Source: Micromussa lordhowensis
Lineage: Eukaryota > Cnidaria > Anthozoa > Scleractinia > Lobophylliidae
NCBI GenBank assembly: GCA_964020085.1
Contig: CAXHUQ010000225.1
Coordinates: 1 to 64,000, forward strand
Length of the DNA stretch: 64,000 bases
Reading direction: 5' to 3'
A program made the translations under genes and the position numbers. Position 1 is the first letter of the stretch, and every line of letters starts with the position of its first letter. Below are positions 36,236-50,308 of the stretch, one piece after another. The notes beneath the pieces are model-generated. The model was not told the DNA's origin and searched no databases. It saw only the letters and a list, made by a program, of their open reading frames with translations.

Positions 36236-37891
36236 CGCGCGCTGGGGGTCCCCTTGGCAAATTTGACATAGCTCGGCTCCACGGCCACTTTAAGAGGCGC
36301 GGTTTGCAGCAAAATGTTGTGCTAGGTTGGAACTTGAAGGAAATTTTAGTTAGAACATGATGGCATTCGCGCCAGGGTGTTTTTTCTGGCCTTCTTTTTG
36401 CAAGAGTTTGCCCTGGTCCCAACTTTGCAGAATTTCAGAAAACGCGCGCTGGGGGTCCCCTTGGCAAATTTGACATAGCTCGGCTCCACGGCCACTTTAA
36501 GAGGCGCGGTTTGCAGCAAAATGTTGTGCTAGGTTGGCACTTGAAGGAAATCCTAGTTAGAACATGATGGCATTCGCGCCAGGGTGTTTTTTCTGGCCTT
36601 CTTTTTGCAGGAGTTTGCCCTGGTCCCAACTTTGCAGAATTTCAGAAAACGCGCGCTGGGGGTCCCCTTGGCAAATTTGACATAGCTCGGCTCCACGGCC
36701 ACTTTAAGAGGCGCGGTTTGCAGCAAAATGTTGTGCTAGGTTGGCACTTGAAGGAAATCGTAGTTAGAACATGATGGCATTCGCGCCAGGGTGTTTTTTC
36801 TGGCCTTCTTTTTGCAGGAGTTTGCCCTGGTCCCAACTTTGCAGAATTTCAGAAAACGCGCGCTGGGGGTCCCCTTGGCAAATTTGACATAGCTCGGCTC
36901 CACGGCCACTTTAAGAGGCGCGGTTTGCAGCAAAATGTTGTGCTAGGCTGGCACTTGAAGGAAATCCTAGTTAGAACATGATGGCATTCGCGCCAGGGTG
37001 TTTTTTCTGGCCTTCTTTTTGCAGGAGTTTGCCCTGGTCCCAACTTTGCAGAATTTCAGAAAACGCGCGCTGGGGGTCCCCTTGGCAAATTTGACATAGC
37101 TCGGCTCCACGGCCACTTTAAGAGGCGCGGTTTGCAGCAAAATGTTGTGCTAGGTTGGCACTTGAAGGAAATTTTAGTTAGAACATGATGGCATTCGCGC
37201 CAGGGTGTTTTTTCTGGCCTTCTTTTTGCAAGAGTTTGCCCTGGTCCCAACTTTGCAGAATTTCAGAAAACGCGCGCTGGGGGTCCCCTTGGCAAATTTG
37301 ACATAGCTCGGCTCCACGGCCACTTTAAGAGGCGCGGTTTGCAGCAAAATGTTGTGCTAGGTTGGCACTTGAAGGAAATCCTAGTTAGAACATGATGGCA
37401 TTCGCGCCAGGGTGTTTTTTCTGGCCTTCTTTTTGCAGGAGTTTGCCCTGGTCCCAACTTTGCAGAATTTCAGAAAACGCGCGCTGGGGGTCCCCTTGGC
37501 AAATTTGACATAGCTCGGCTCCACGGCCACTTTAAGAGGCGCGGTTTGCAGCAAAATTTTGTGCTAGGTTGGCACTTGAAGGAAATCGTAGTTAGAACAT
37601 GATGGCATTCGCGCCAGGGTGTTTTTTCTGGCCTTCTTTTTGCAGGAGTTTGCCCTGGTCCCAACTTTGCAGAATTTCAGAAAACGCGCGCTGGGGGTCC
37701 CCTTGGCAAATTTGACATAGCTCGGCTCCACGGCCACTTTAAGAGGCGCGGTTTGCAGCAAAATGTTGTGCTAGGCTGGCACTTGAAGGAAATCCTAGTT
37801 AGAACATGATGGCATTCGCGCCAGGGTGTTTTTTCTGGCCTTCTTTTTGCAGGAGTTTGCCCTGGTCCCAACTTTGCAGAATTTCAGAAAA
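36236..37891 (+). repeat. 4-monomer unit present twice (828 bp each)
   Basis: Units 36236-37063 and 37064-37891 share the order TT with gcaagag, CC, CG, and CC with ctaggctggcac (near 36946 and 37774). Private changes are gttggaactt near 36327 in the first and caaaattttgtg near 37554 in the second. Confidence 0.88.
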
Positions 37892-40800
37892 CGCGCGCTG
37901 GGGGTCCCCTTGGCAAATTTGACATAGCTCGGCTCCACGGCCACTTTAAGAGGCGCGGTTTGCAGCAAAATGTTGTGCTAGGTTGGCACTTGAAGGAAGT
38001 TTTAGTTAGAACATGATGACATTCGCGCCAGGGTGTTTTTTCTGGCCTTATTTTTGCAGGAGTTTGCCCTGGTCCCAACTTTGCAGAATTTCAGAAAACG
38101 CGCGCTGGGGGTCCCCTTGGCAAATTTGACATAGCTCGGCTCCACGGCCACTTTAAGAGGCGCGGTTTGCAGCAAAATGTTGTGCTAGGTTGGCACTTGA
38201 AGGAAATCCTAGTTAGAACATGATGGCATTCGCGCCAGGGTGTTTTTTCTGGCCTTCTTTTTGCAGGAGTTTGCCCTGGTCCCAACTTTGCAGAATTTCA
38301 GAAAACGCGCGCTGGGGGTCCCCTTGGTAAATTTGACATAGCTCGGCTCCACGGCCACTTTAAGAGGCGTGGTTTGCAGCAAAATGTTGTGCTAGGTTGG
38401 CACTTGAAGGAAATCTTAGTTAGAACATGATGGCATTCGCGCCAGGGTGTTTTTTCTGGCCTTCTTTTTGCAGGAGTTTGCCCTGGTCCCAACTTTGCAG
38501 AATTTCAGAAAACGCGCGCTGGGGGTCCCCTTGGTAAATTTGACATAGCTCGGCTCCACGGCCACTTTAAGAGGCGTGGTTTGCAGCAAAATGTTGTGCT
38601 AGGTTGGCACTTGAAGGAAATCTTAGTTAAAACATGATGGCATTCGCGCCAGGGTGTTTTTTCTGGCCTTCTTTTTGCAGGAGTTTGCCCTGGTCCCAAC
38701 TTTGCAGAATTTCAGAAAACGCGCGCTGGGGGTCCCCTTGGCAAATTTGACATAGCTCGGCTCCACGGCCACTTTAAGAGGCGCGGTTTGCAGCAAAATG
38801 TTGTGCTAGGTTTGCACTTGAAGGAAATTTTAGTTAGAACATGATGGCATTTGCGCCAGGGTGTTTTTTCTGGCCTTCTTTTTGCAGGAGTTTGCCCTGG
38901 TCCCAACTTTGCAGAATTTCAGAAAACGCGCGCTGGGGGTCCCCTTGGCAAATTTGACATAGCTCGGCTCCACGGCCACTTTAAGAGGCGTGGTTTGCAG
39001 CAAAATGTTGTGCTAGGTTGGCACTTGAAGGAAATTCTAGTTAGAACATGATGGCATTTGCGCCAGGGTGTTTTTTCTGGCCTTCTTTTTGCAGGAGTTT
39101 GCCCTGGTCCCAACTTTGCAGAATTTCAGAAAACGCGCGCTGGGGGTCCCCTTGGCAAATTTGACATAGCTCGGCTCCACGGCCACTTTAAGAGGCGTGG
39201 TTTGCAGCAAAATGTTGTGCTAGGTTGGCACTTGAAGGAAATTCTAGTTAGAACATGATGGCATTCGCGCCAGGGTGTTTTTTCTGGCCTTCTTTTTGCA
39301 GGAGTTTGCCCTGGTCCCAACTTTGCAGAATTTCAGAAAACGCGCGCTGGGGGTCCCCTTGGCAAATTTGACATAGCTCGGCTCCACGGCCACTTTAAGA
39401 GGCGCGGTTTGCAGCAAAATGTTGTGCTAGGTTGGCACTTGAAGGAAATCCTAGTTAAAACATGATGGCATTCGCGCCAGGGTGTTTTTTCTGGCCTTCT
39501 TTTTGCAGGAGTTTGCCCTGGTCCCAACTTTGCAGAATTTCAGAAAACGCGCGCTGGGGGTCCCCTTGGCAAATTTGACATAGCTCGGCTCCACGGCCAC
39601 TTTAAGAGGCGCGGTTTGCAGCAAAATGTTGTGCTAGGTTTGCACTTAAAGGAAATTTTAGTTAGAACATGATGGCATTTGCGCCAGGGTGTTTTTTCTG
39701 GCCTTCTTTTTGCAGGAGTTTGCCCTGGTCCCAACTTTGCAGAATTTCAGAAAACGCGCGCTGGGGGTCCCCTTGGCAAATTTGACATAGCTCGGCTCCA
39801 CAGCCACTTTAAGAGGCGCGGTTTGCAGCAAAATGTTGTGCTAGGTTGGCACTTGAAGGAAATCCTAGTTAGAACATGATGGCATTCGCGCCAGGGTGTT
39901 TTTTCTGGCCTTCTTTTTGCAGGAGTTTGCCCTGGTCCCAACTTTGCAGAATTTCAGAAAACGCGCGCTGGGGGTCCCCTTGGCAAATTTGACATAGCTC
40001 GGCTCCACGGCCACTTTAAGAGGCGCGGTTTGCAGCAAAATGTTGTGCTAGGTTGGCACTTGAAGGAAATGTTAGTTAGAACATGATGGCATTCGCGCCA
40101 GGGTGTTTTTTCTGGCCTTCTTTTTGCAGGAGTTTGCCCTGGTCCCAACTTTGCAGAATTTCAGAAAACGCGCGCTGGGGGTCCCCTTGGCAAATTTGAC
40201 ATAGCTCGGCTCCACGGCCACTTTAAGAGGCGCGGTTTGCAGCAAAATGTTGTGCTAGGTTGGCACTTGAAGGAAATGTTAGTTAGAACATGATGGCATT
40301 CGCGCCAGGGTGTTTTTTCTGGCCTTCTTTTTGCAGGAGTTTGCCCTGGTCCCAACTTTGCAGAATTTCAAAAAACGCGCGCCGGGGGTCCCCTTGGCAA
40401 ATTTGACATAGCTCGGCTCCACGGCCACTTTAAGAGGCGCGGTTTGCAGCAAAATGTTGTGCTAGGTTAGCACTTGAAGGAAATTTTAGTTAGAACATGA
40501 TAGCATTCGCGCCAGGGTGTTTTTTCTGGCCTTCTTTTTGCAGGAGTTTGCCCTGGTCCCAACTTTGCAGAATTTCAGAAAACGCGCGCTGGGGGTCCCC
40601 TTGGCAAATTTGACATAGCTCGGCTCCACGGCCACTTTAAGAGGCGCTTTTTGCAGCAAAATGTTGTGCTAGGTTGGCACTTGAAGGAAATCGTAGTTAG
40701 AACATGATGGCATTCGCGCCAGGGTGTTTTTTCTGGCCTTCTTTTTGCAGGAGTTTGCCCTGGTCCCAACTTTGCAGAATTTCAGAAAACGCGCGCTGGG

Positions 40801-43800
40801 GGTCCCCTTGGCAAATTTGACATAGCTCGGCTCCACGGCCACTTTAAGAGGCGCGGTTTGCAGCAAAATGTTGTGCTAGGTTGGCACTTGAAGGAAATTT
40901 TAGTTAGAACATGATGGCATTCGCGCCAGGGTGTTTTTTCTGGCCTTCTTTTTGCAGGAGTTTGCCCTGGTCCCAACTTTGCAGAATTTCAGAAAACGCG
41001 CGCTGGGGGTCCCCTTGGCAAATTTGACATAGCTCGGCTCCACGGCCACTTTAAGAGGCGCAGTTTGCAGCAAAATGTTGTGCTAGGTTGGCACTTGAAG
41101 GAAATTCTAGTTAGAACATGATGGCATTTGCGCCAGGGTGTTTTTTCTGGCCTTCTTTTTGCAGGAGTTTGCCCTGGTCCCAACTTTGCAGAATTTCAGA
41201 AAACGCGCGCTGGGGGTCCCCTTGGCAAATTTGACATAGCTCGGCTCCACAGCCACTTTAAGAGGCGCGGTTTGCAGCAAAATGTTGTGCTAGGTTGGCA
41301 CTTGAAGGAAATCCTAGTTAGAACATGATGGCATTCGCGCCAGGGTGTTTTTTCTGGCCTTCTTTTTGCAGGAGTTTGCCCTGGTCCCAACTTTGCAGAA
41401 TTTCAGAAAACGCGCGCTGGGGGTCCCCTTGGCAAATTTGACATAGCTCGGCTCCACGGCCACTTTAAGAGGCGCGGTTTGCAGCAAAATGTTGTGCTAG
41501 GTTGGCACTTGAAGGAAATTTTAGTTAGAACATGATGGCATTCGCGCCAGGGTGTTTTTTCTGGCCTTCTTTTTGCAGGAGTTTGCCCTGGTCCCAACTT
41601 TGCAGAATTTCAGAAAACGCGCGCTGGGGGTCCCCTTGGCAAATTTGACATAGCTCGGCTCCACGGCCACTTTAAGAGGCGCGGTTTGCAGCAAAATGTT
41701 GTGCTAGGTTGGCACTTGAAGGTAATTCTAGTTAGAACATGATGGCATTCGCGCCAGGGTGTTTTTTCTGGCCTTCTTTTTGCAGGAGTTTGCCCTGGTC
41801 CCAACTTTGCAGAATTTCAGAAAACGCGCGCTGGGGGTCCCCTTGGCAAATTTGACATAGCTCGGCTCCACGGGCACTTTTAGAGGCGCGGTTTGCAGCA
41901 AAATGTTGTGCTAGGTTGGCACTTGAAGGAAATTTTAGTTAGAACATGATGGCATTCGCGCCAGGGTATTTTTTCTGGCCTTCTTTTTGCAGGAGTTTGC
42001 CCTGGTCCCAACTTTGCAGAATTTCAGAAAACGCGCGCTGGGGGTCCCCTTGGCAAATTTGACATAGCTCGGCTCCACGGCCACTTTAAGAAGCGCGGTT
42101 AGCAGCAAAATGTTGTGCTAGGTTGGCACTTGAAGGAAATCCTAGTTAGAACATGATGGCATTCGCGCCAGGGTGTTTTTTCTGGCCTCCTTTTTGCAGG
42201 AGTTTGGCCTGGTCCCAACTTTGCAGAATTTCAGAAAACGCGCGCTGGGGGTCCCCTTGGCAAATTTGACATAGCTCGGCTCCACGGCCACTTTAAGAGG
42301 CGCGGTTTGCAGCAAAATGTTGTGCTAGGTTGACACTTGAAGGAAATCCTAGTTAAAACATGATGGCATTCGCGCCAGGGTGTTTTTTCTGGCCTTCTTT
42401 TTGCAAAAGTTTGCCCTGGTCCCAACTTTGCAGAATTTCAGAAAACGCGCGCTGGGGGTCCCCTTGGCAAATTTGACATAGCTCGGCTCCACGGCCACTT
42501 TAAGAGGCGCGGTTTGCAGCAAAATGTTGTGCTAGGTTGGCACTTGAAGGAAATCCTAGTTAGAACATGATGGCATTCGCGCCAGGGTGTTTTTTCTGGC
42601 CTTCTTTTTGCAGGAGTTTGCCCTGGTCCCAACTTTGCAGAATTTCAGAAAACGCGCGCTGGGGGTCCCCTTGGCAAATGTGACATAGCTCGGCTCCACG
42701 GCCACTTTAAGAGGCGCGGTTTGCAGCAAAATGTTGTGCTAGGTTGGCACTTGAAGGAAATCCTAGTTAGAACATGATGGCATTCGCGCCAGGGTGTTTT
42801 TTCTGGCCTTCTTTTTGCAGGAGTTTGCCCTGGTCCCAACTTTGCAGAATTTCAGAAAACGCGCGCTGGGGGTCCCCTTGGCAAATTTGACATAGCTCGG
42901 CTCCACGGCCACTTTAAGAGGCGTGGTTTGCAGCAAAATGTTGTGCTAGGTTGGCACTTGAAGGAAATCTTAGTTAGAACATGATGGCATTCGCGCCAGG
43001 GTGTTTTTTCTGGCCTTCTTTTTGCAGGAGTTTTCCCTGGTCCCAACTTTGCAGAATTTCAGAAAACGCGCGCTGGGGGTCCCCTTGGCAAATTTGACAT
43101 AGCTCGGCTCCACGGCCACTTTAAGAGGCGCGGTTTGCAGCAAAATGTTGTGCTAGGTTTGCACTTGAAGGAAATTTTAGTTAGAACATGATGGCATTTG
43201 CGCCAGGGTGTTTTTTCTGGCCTTCTTTTTGCAGGAGTTTGCCCTGGTCCCAACTTTGCAGAATTTCAGAAAACGCGCGCTGGGGGTCCCCTTGGCAAAT
43301 TTGACATAGCTCGGCTCCACAGCCACTTTAAGAGGCGCGGTTTGCAGCAAAATGTTGTGCTAGGTTGGCACTTGAAGGAAATCCTAGTTAGAACATGATG
43401 GCATTCGCGCCAGGGTGTTTTTTCTGGCCTTCTTTTTGCAGGAGTTTGCCCTGGTCCCAACTTTGCAGAATTTCAGAAAACGCGCGCTGGGGGTCCCCTT
43501 GGCAAATTTGACATAGCTCGGCTCCACGGCCACTTTAAGAGGCGCGGTTTGCAGCAAAATGTTGTGCTAGGTTGGCACTTGAAGGAAATCCTAGTTAGAA
43601 CATGATGGCATTCGCGCCAGGGTGTTTTTTCTGGCCTTCTTTTTGCAGGAGTTTGCCCTGGTCCCAACTTTGCAGAATTTCAGAAAACGCGCGCTGGGGG
43701 TCCCCTTGGCAAATGTGACATAGCTCGGCTCCACGGCCACTTTAAGAGGCGCGGTTTGCAGCAAAATGTTGTGCTAAATTGGCACTTGAAGGAAATCCTA

Positions 43801-44101
43801 GTTAGAACATGATGGCATTCGCGCCAGGGTGCTTTTTCTGGCCTTCTTTTTGCAGGAGTTTGCCCTGGTCCCAACTTTGCAGAATTTCAGAAAACGCGCG
43901 CTGGGGGTCCCCTTGGCAAATTTGACATAGCTCGGCTCCACGGCCACTTTAAGAGGCGTGGTTTGCAGCAAAATGTTGTGCTAGGTTGGCACTTGAAGGA
44001 AATCCTAGTTAGAACATGATGGCATTCGCGCCAGGGTGTTTTTTCTGGCCTTCTTTTTGCAGGAGTTTTCCCTGGTCCCAACTTTGCAGAATTTCAGAAA
44101 A
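37892..44101 (+). repeat. Plain and regionally marked monomers, 30 copies
   Basis: Thirty monomers without a long-range order that I could establish. Doublets of adjacent near-identical copies are 38306-38719 (ggtaaatttg with gcgtgg and CT), 38927-39340 (gcgtgg with TC) and 39962-40375 (GT). catttg monomers sit at 38720, 38927, 39548, 40997 and 43067. Changes first seen here and later built into the right-hand blocks are gggtatttttt near 41965, gaagcgcggttagcag near 42090, ggcctcc with gtttggcct near 42187, and caaatgtgacatag near 42676 and 43711. This stretch looks like a source of variants for 44102-61479. Confidence 0.8.
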
Positions 44102-47100
44102 CGCGCGCTGGGGGTCCCCTTGGCAAATTTGACATAGCTCGGCTCCACGGCCACTTTAAGAGGCGTTGTTTGCAGCAAAATGTTGTGCTAGGTTTGCACT
44201 TGAAGGAAATTTTAGTTAGAACATGATGGCATTTGCGCCAGGGTGTTTTTCTGGCCTTCTTTTTGCAGGAGTTTGCCCTGGTCCCAACTTTGCAGAATTT
44301 CAGAAAACGCGCGCTGGGGGTCCCCTTGGCAAATTTGACATAGCTCGGCTCCACAGCCACTTTAAGAGGCGCGGTTTGCAGCAAAATGTTGTGCTAGGTT
44401 GGCACTTGAAGGAAATGTTAGTTAGAACATGATGGCATTCGCGCCAGGGTGTTTTTTCTGGCCTTCTTTTTGCAGGAGTTGGCCCTGGTCCCAACTTTGC
44501 AGAATTTCAGAAAACGCGCGCTGGGGGTCCCCTTGGCAAATTTGACATAGCTCGGCTCCACGGCCACTTTAAGAGGCGCGGTTTGCAGCAAAATGTTGTG
44601 CTAGGTTGGCACTTGAAGGAAATCCTAGTTAGAACATGATGGCATTCGCGCCAGGGTGTTTTTTCTGGCCTTCTTTTTGCAGGAGTTTGCCCTGGTCCCA
44701 ACTTTGCAGAATTTCAGAAAACGCGCGCTGGGGGTCCCCTTGGCAAATTTGACATAGCTCGGCTCCACGGCCACTTTAAGAGGCGTGGTTTGCAGCAAAA
44801 TGTTGTGCTAGGTTGGCACTTGAAGGAAATGTTAGTTAGAACATGATGGCATTCGCGCCAGGGTGTTTTTTCTGGCCTTCTTTTTGCAGGAGTTTGCCCT
44901 GGTCCCAACTTTGCAGAATTTCAGAAAACGCGCGCTGGGGGTCCCCTTGGCAAATTTGACATAGCTCGGCTCCACGGCCACTTTAAGAGGCGCGGTTTGC
45001 AGCAAAATGTTGTGCTAGGTTGGCACTTGAAGGAAATTTTAGTTAGAACATGATGGCATTCGCGCCAGGGTGTTTTTTCTGGCCTTCTTTTTGCAGGAGT
45101 TTGCCCTGGTCCCAACTTTGCAGAATTTCAGAAAACGCGCGCTGGGGGTCCCCTTGGCAAATTTGACATAGCTCGGCTCCACGGCCACTTTAAGAGGCGC
45201 GGTTTGCAGCAAAATGTTGTGCTAGGTTGGCACTTGAAGGAAATCCTAGTTAGAACATGATGGCATTCGCGCCAGGGTGTTTTTTCTGGCCTTCTTTTTG
45301 CAGGAGTTTGCCCTGGTCCCAACTTTGCAGAATTTCAGAAAACGCGCGCTGGGGGTCCCCTTGGCAAATTTGACATAGCTCGGCTCCACGGCCACTTTAA
45401 GAGGCGCGGTTTGCAGCAAAATGTTGTGCTAGGTTGGCACTTGAAGGAAATCCTAGTTAGAACATGATGGCATTCGCGCCAGGGTGTTTTTTCTGGCCTT
45501 CTTTTTGCAGGAGTTTGCCCTGGTCCCAACTTTGCAGAATTTCAGAAAACGCGCGCTGGGGGTCCCCTTGGCAAATTTGACATAGCTCGGCTCCACGGCC
45601 ACTTTAAGAGGCGCAGTTTGCAGCAAAATGTTGTGCTAGGTTGGCACTTGAAGGAAATCTTAGTTAGAACATGATGGCATTTGCGCCAGGGTGTTTTTTC
45701 TGGCCTTCTTTTTGCAGGAGTTTGCCCTGGTCCCAACTTTGCAGAATTTCAGAAAACGCGCGCTGGGGGTCCGCTTGGCAAATTTGACATAGCTCGGCTC
45801 CACAGCCACTTTAAGAGGCGCGGTTTGCAGCAAAATGTTGTGCTAGGTTGGCACTTGAAGGAAATCCTAGTTAGAACATGATGGCATTCGCGCCAGGGTG
45901 TTTTTTCTGGCCTTCTTTTTGCAGGAGTTTGCCCTGGTCCCAACTTTGCAGAATTTCAGAAAACGCGCGCTGGGGGTCCCCTTGGCAAATTTGACATAGC
46001 TCGGCTCCACGGCCACTTTAAGAGGCGCGGTTTGCAGCAAAATGTTGTGCTAGGTTGGCACTTGAAGGAAATTTTAGTTAGAACATGATGGCATTCGCGC
46101 CAGGGTGTTTTTTCTGGCCTTCTTTTTGCAGGAGTTTGCCCTGGTCCCAACTTTGCAGAATTTCAGAAAACGCGCGCTGGGGGTCCCCTTGGCAAATTTG
46201 ACATAGCTCGGCTCCACGGCCACTTTAAGAGGCGCGGTTTGCAGCAAAATGTTGTGCTAGGTTGGCACTTGAAGGAAATCCTAGTTAGAACATGATGGCA
46301 TTCGCGCCAGGGTGTTTTTTCTGGCCTTCTTTTTGCAGGAGTTTGCCCTGGTCCCAACTTTGCAGAATTTCAGAAAACGCGCGCTGGGGGTCCCCTTGGC
46401 AAATTTGACATAGCTCGGCTCCACGGCCACTTTAAGAGGCGCGGTTTGCAGCAAAATGTTGTGCTAGGTTGGCACTTGAAGGAAATCCTAGTTAGAACAT
46501 GATGGCATTCGCGCCAGGGTGTTTTTTCTGGCCTTCTTTTTGCAGGAGTTTGCCCTGGTCCCAACTTTGCAGAATTTCAGAAAACGCGCGCTGGGGGTCC
46601 CCTTGGCAAATTTGACATAGCTCGGCTCCACGGCCACTTTAAGAGGCGCAGTTTGCAGCAAAATGTTGTGCTAGGTTGGCACTTGAAGGAAATCTTAGTT
46701 AGAACATGATGGCATTTGCGCCAGGGTGTTTTTTTTGGCCTTCTTTTTGCAGGAGTTTGCCCTGGTCCCAACTTTGCAGAATTTCAGAAAACGCGCGCTG
46801 GGGGTCCGCTTGGCAAATTTGACATAGCTCGGCTCCACAGCCACTTTAAGAGGCGCGGTTTGCAGCAAAATGTTGTGCTAGGTTGGCACTTGAAGGAAAT
46901 CCTAGTTAGAACATGATGGCATTCGCGCCAGGGTGTTTTTTCTGGCCTTCTTTTTGCAGGAGTTTGCCCTGGTCCCAACTTTGCAGAATTTCAGAAAACG
47001 CGCGCTGGGGGTCCCCTTGGCAAATTTGACATAGCTCGGCTCCACGGCCACTTTAAGAGGCGCGGTTTGCAGCAAAATGTTGTGCTAGGTTGGCACTTGA

Positions 47101-50100
47101 AGGAAATCCTAGTTAGAAGATGATGGCATTCGCGCCAGGGTGTTTTGTCTGGCCTTCTTTTTGCAGGAGTTTGGCCTGGTCCCAACTTTGCAGAATTTCA
47201 GAAAACGCGCGCTGGGGGTCCCCTTGGCAAATTTGACATAGCTCGGCTCCACGGCCACTTTAAGAGGCGCGGTTTGCAGCAAAATGTTGTGCTACGTTGG
47301 CACTTGAAGGTAATTCTAGTTAGAACATGATGGCATTCGCGCCAGGGTGTTTTTTCTGGCCTTCTTTTTGCAGGAGTTTGCCCTGGTCCCAACTTTGCAG
47401 AATTTCAGAAAACGCGCGCTGGGGGTCCCCTTGGCAAATTTGACATAGCTCGGCTCCACGGCCACTTTAAGAGGCGCGGTTTGCAGCAAAATGTTGTGCT
47501 AGGTTGGCACTTGAAGGAAATTTTAGTTAGAACATGATGGCATTCGCGCCAGGGTATTTTTTCTGGCCTTCTTTTTGCAGGAGTTTGCCCTGGTCCCAAC
47601 TTTGCAGAATTTCAGAAAACGCGCGCTGGGGGTCCCCTTGGCAAATTTGACATAGCTCGGCTCCACGGCCACTTTAAGAAGCGCGGTTAGCAGCAAAATG
47701 TTGTGCTAGGTTGGCACTTGAAGGAAATCCTAGTTAGAACATGATGGCATTCGCGCCAGGGTGTTTTTTCTGGCCTCCTTTTTGCAGGAGTTTGGCCTGG
47801 TCCCAACTTTGCAGAATTTCAGAAAACGCGCTTGGGGTCCCCTTGGCAAATTTGACATAGCTCGGCTCCACGGCCACTTTAAGAGGCGCGGTTTGCAGCA
47901 AAATGTTGTGCTAGGTTGGCACTTGAAGGAAATCCTAGTTAAAACATGATGGCATTCGCGCCAGGGTGTTTTTTCTGGCCTTCTTTTTGCAGGAGTTTGC
48001 CCTGGTCCCAACTTTGCAGAATTTCAGAAAACGCGCGCTGGGGGTCCCCTTGGCAAATTTGACATAGCTCGGCTCCACGGCCACTTTAAGAGGCGCGGTT
48101 TGCAGCAAAATGTTGTGCTACGTTGGCACTTGAAGGTAATTCTAGTTAGAACATGATGGCATTCGCGCCAGGGTGTTTTTTCTGGCCTTCTTTTTGCAGG
48201 AGTTTGCCCTGGTCCCAACTTTGCAGAATTTCAGAAAACGCGCGCTGGGGGTCCCCTTGGCAAATTTGACATAGCTCGGCTCCACGGCCACTTTAAGAGG
48301 CGCGGTTTGCAGCAAAATGTTGTGCTAGGTTGGCACTTGAAGGAAATTTTAGTTAGAACATGATGGCATTCGCGCCAGGGTATTTTTTCTGGCCTTCTTT
48401 TTGCAGGAGTTTGCCCTGGTCCCAACTTTGCAGAATTTCAGAAAACGCGCGCTGGGGGTCCCCTTGGCAAATTTGACATAGCTCGGCTCCACGGCCACTT
48501 TAAGAAGCGCGGTTAGCAGCAAAATGTTGTGCTAGGTTGGCACTTGAAGGAAATCCTAGTTAGAACATGATGGCATTCGCGCCAGGGTGTTTTTTCTGGC
48601 CTCTTTTTTGCAGGAGTTTGGCCTGGTCCCAACTTTGCAGAATTTCAGAAAACGCGCGCTGGGGGTCCCCTTGGCAAATTTGACATAGCTCGGCTCCACG
48701 GCCACTTTAAGAGGCGCGGTTTGCAGCAAAATGTTGTGCTAGGTTGGCACTTGAAGGAAATCCTAGTTAGAACATGATGGCATTCGCGCTAGGGTGTTTT
48801 TTCTGGCCTTCTTTTTGCAGGAGTTTGCCCTGGTCCCAACTTTGCAGAATTTCAGAAAACGCGCGCTGGGGGTCCCCTTGGCAAATTTGACATAGCTCGG
48901 CTCCACGGCCACTTTAAGAGGCGCGGTTTGCAGCAAAATGTTGTGCTAGGTTGGCACTTGAAGGAAATCCTAGTTAGAACATGATGGCATTCGCGCCAGG
49001 GTGTTTTTTCTGGCCTTCTTTTTGCAGGAGTTTGCCCTGGTCCCAACTTTGCAGAATTTCAGAAAACGCGCGCTGGGGGTCCCCTTGGCAAATGTGACAT
49101 AGCTCGGCTCCACGGCCACTTTAAGAGGCGCGGTTTGCAGCAAAATGTTGTGCTAGGTTGGCACTTGAAGGAAATGCTAGTTAGAACATGATGGCATTCG
49201 CGCCAGGGTGTTTTTTCTGGCCTTCTTTTTGCAGGAGTTTGCCCTGGTCCCAACTTTGCAGAATTTCAGAAAACGCGCGCTGGGGGTCCCCTTGGCAAAT
49301 TTGATATAGCTCGGCTCCACGGCCACTTTAAGAGGCGCGGTTTGCAGCAAAATGTTCTGCTAGGTTGGCACTTGAAGGAAATGCTAGTTAGAACATGATG
49401 GCATTCGCGCCAGGGTGTTTTTTCTGGCCTTCTTTTTGCAGGAGTTTGCCCTGGTCCCAACTTTGCAGAATTTCAGAAAACGCGCGCTGGGGGTCCCCTT
49501 GGCAAATTTGACATAGCTCGGCTCCACGGCCACTTTAAGAGGCGCGGTTTGCAGCAAAAAGTTGTGCTAGGTTGGCACTTGAAGGAAATGCTAGTTAGAA
49601 CATGATGGCATTCGCGCCAGGGTGTTTTTTCTGGCCTTCTTTTTGCAGGAGTTTGCCCTGGTCCCAACTTTGCAGAATTTCAGAAAACGCGCGCTGGGGG
49701 TCCCCTTGGCAAATTTGACATAGCTCGGCTCCACGGCCACTTTAAGAGGCGCGGTTTGCAGCAAAAAGTTGTGCTAGGTTGGCACTTGAAGGAAATGCTA
49801 GTTAGAACATGATGGCATTCGCGCCAGGGTGTTTTTTCTGGCCTTCTTTTTGCAGGAGTTTGCCCTGGTCCCAACTTTGCAGAATTTCAGAAAACGCGCG
49901 CTGGGGGTCCCCTTGGCAAATTTGACATAGCTCGGCTCCACGGCCACTTTAAGAGGCGCGGTTTGCAGCAAAATGTTGTGCTAGGTTGGCACTTGAAGGA
50001 AATCCAAGTTAAAACATGATGGCATTCGCGCCAGGGTGTTTTTTCTGGCCTTCTTTTTGCAGGAGTTTGCCCTGGTCCCAACTTTGCAGAATTTCAGAAA

Positions 50101-50308
50101 ACGCGCGCTGGGGGTCCCCTTGGCAAATTTGACATAGCTCGGCTCCACGGCCACTTTAAGAAGCGCGGTTAGCAGCAAAATGTTGTGCTAGGTTGGCACT
50201 TGAAGGAAATCCTAGTTAGAACATGATGGCATTCGCGCCAGGGTGCTTTTTCTGGCCTTCTTTTTGCAGGAGTTTGGCCTGGTCCCAACTTTGCAGAATT
50301 TCAGAAAA
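44102..50308 (+). repeat. Large block, first copy (period 6414 bp, 31 monomers)
   Basis: The variants of this stretch recur in order at +6414 bp: gtgtttttctgg (one T lost) near 44252, ccacagcc with GT and gttggccctgg near 44479, gcgtgg with GT, gcgcag with CT and catttg (45550), ggtccgcttgg (45772), gaagatgatgg with gttttgtctgg (47118, 47143), ctacgttgg with aaggtaatt (47293), gggtattttt (47555), gaagcgcggttagcag, the 2-bp loss at 47827, caaatgtgac, tttgatatag with gttctgc, two aaaaagttg monomers, and aaatccaag with taaaac. The copy also holds a private gcgctaggg near 48787 and a T8 tract near 46729. Confidence 0.92.
47206..48857 (+). repeat. 4-monomer unit present twice within the large block (826 bp each)
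   Basis: Units 47206-48031 and 48032-48857 each run ctacgttgg/aaggtaatt, then gggtattttt, then gaagcgcggttagcag with gtttggcct, then an ordinary monomer. The fourth monomer of the first unit has the 2-bp loss; that of the second has full length. The third monomers differ in ggcctcc against ggcctctttttt. The same pair is at 53620-55271 in the second large copy. Confidence 0.87.

Noticed and set aside
44094..44384. A longer minus-strand open frame of 96 codons (also at 50508-50798), and 93-codon frames at 14185, 47730, 54144, 56626 and 58694
   Set aside because: Each results from a 1- or 2-bp deletion joining two frames of neighbouring monomers, not from a gene.
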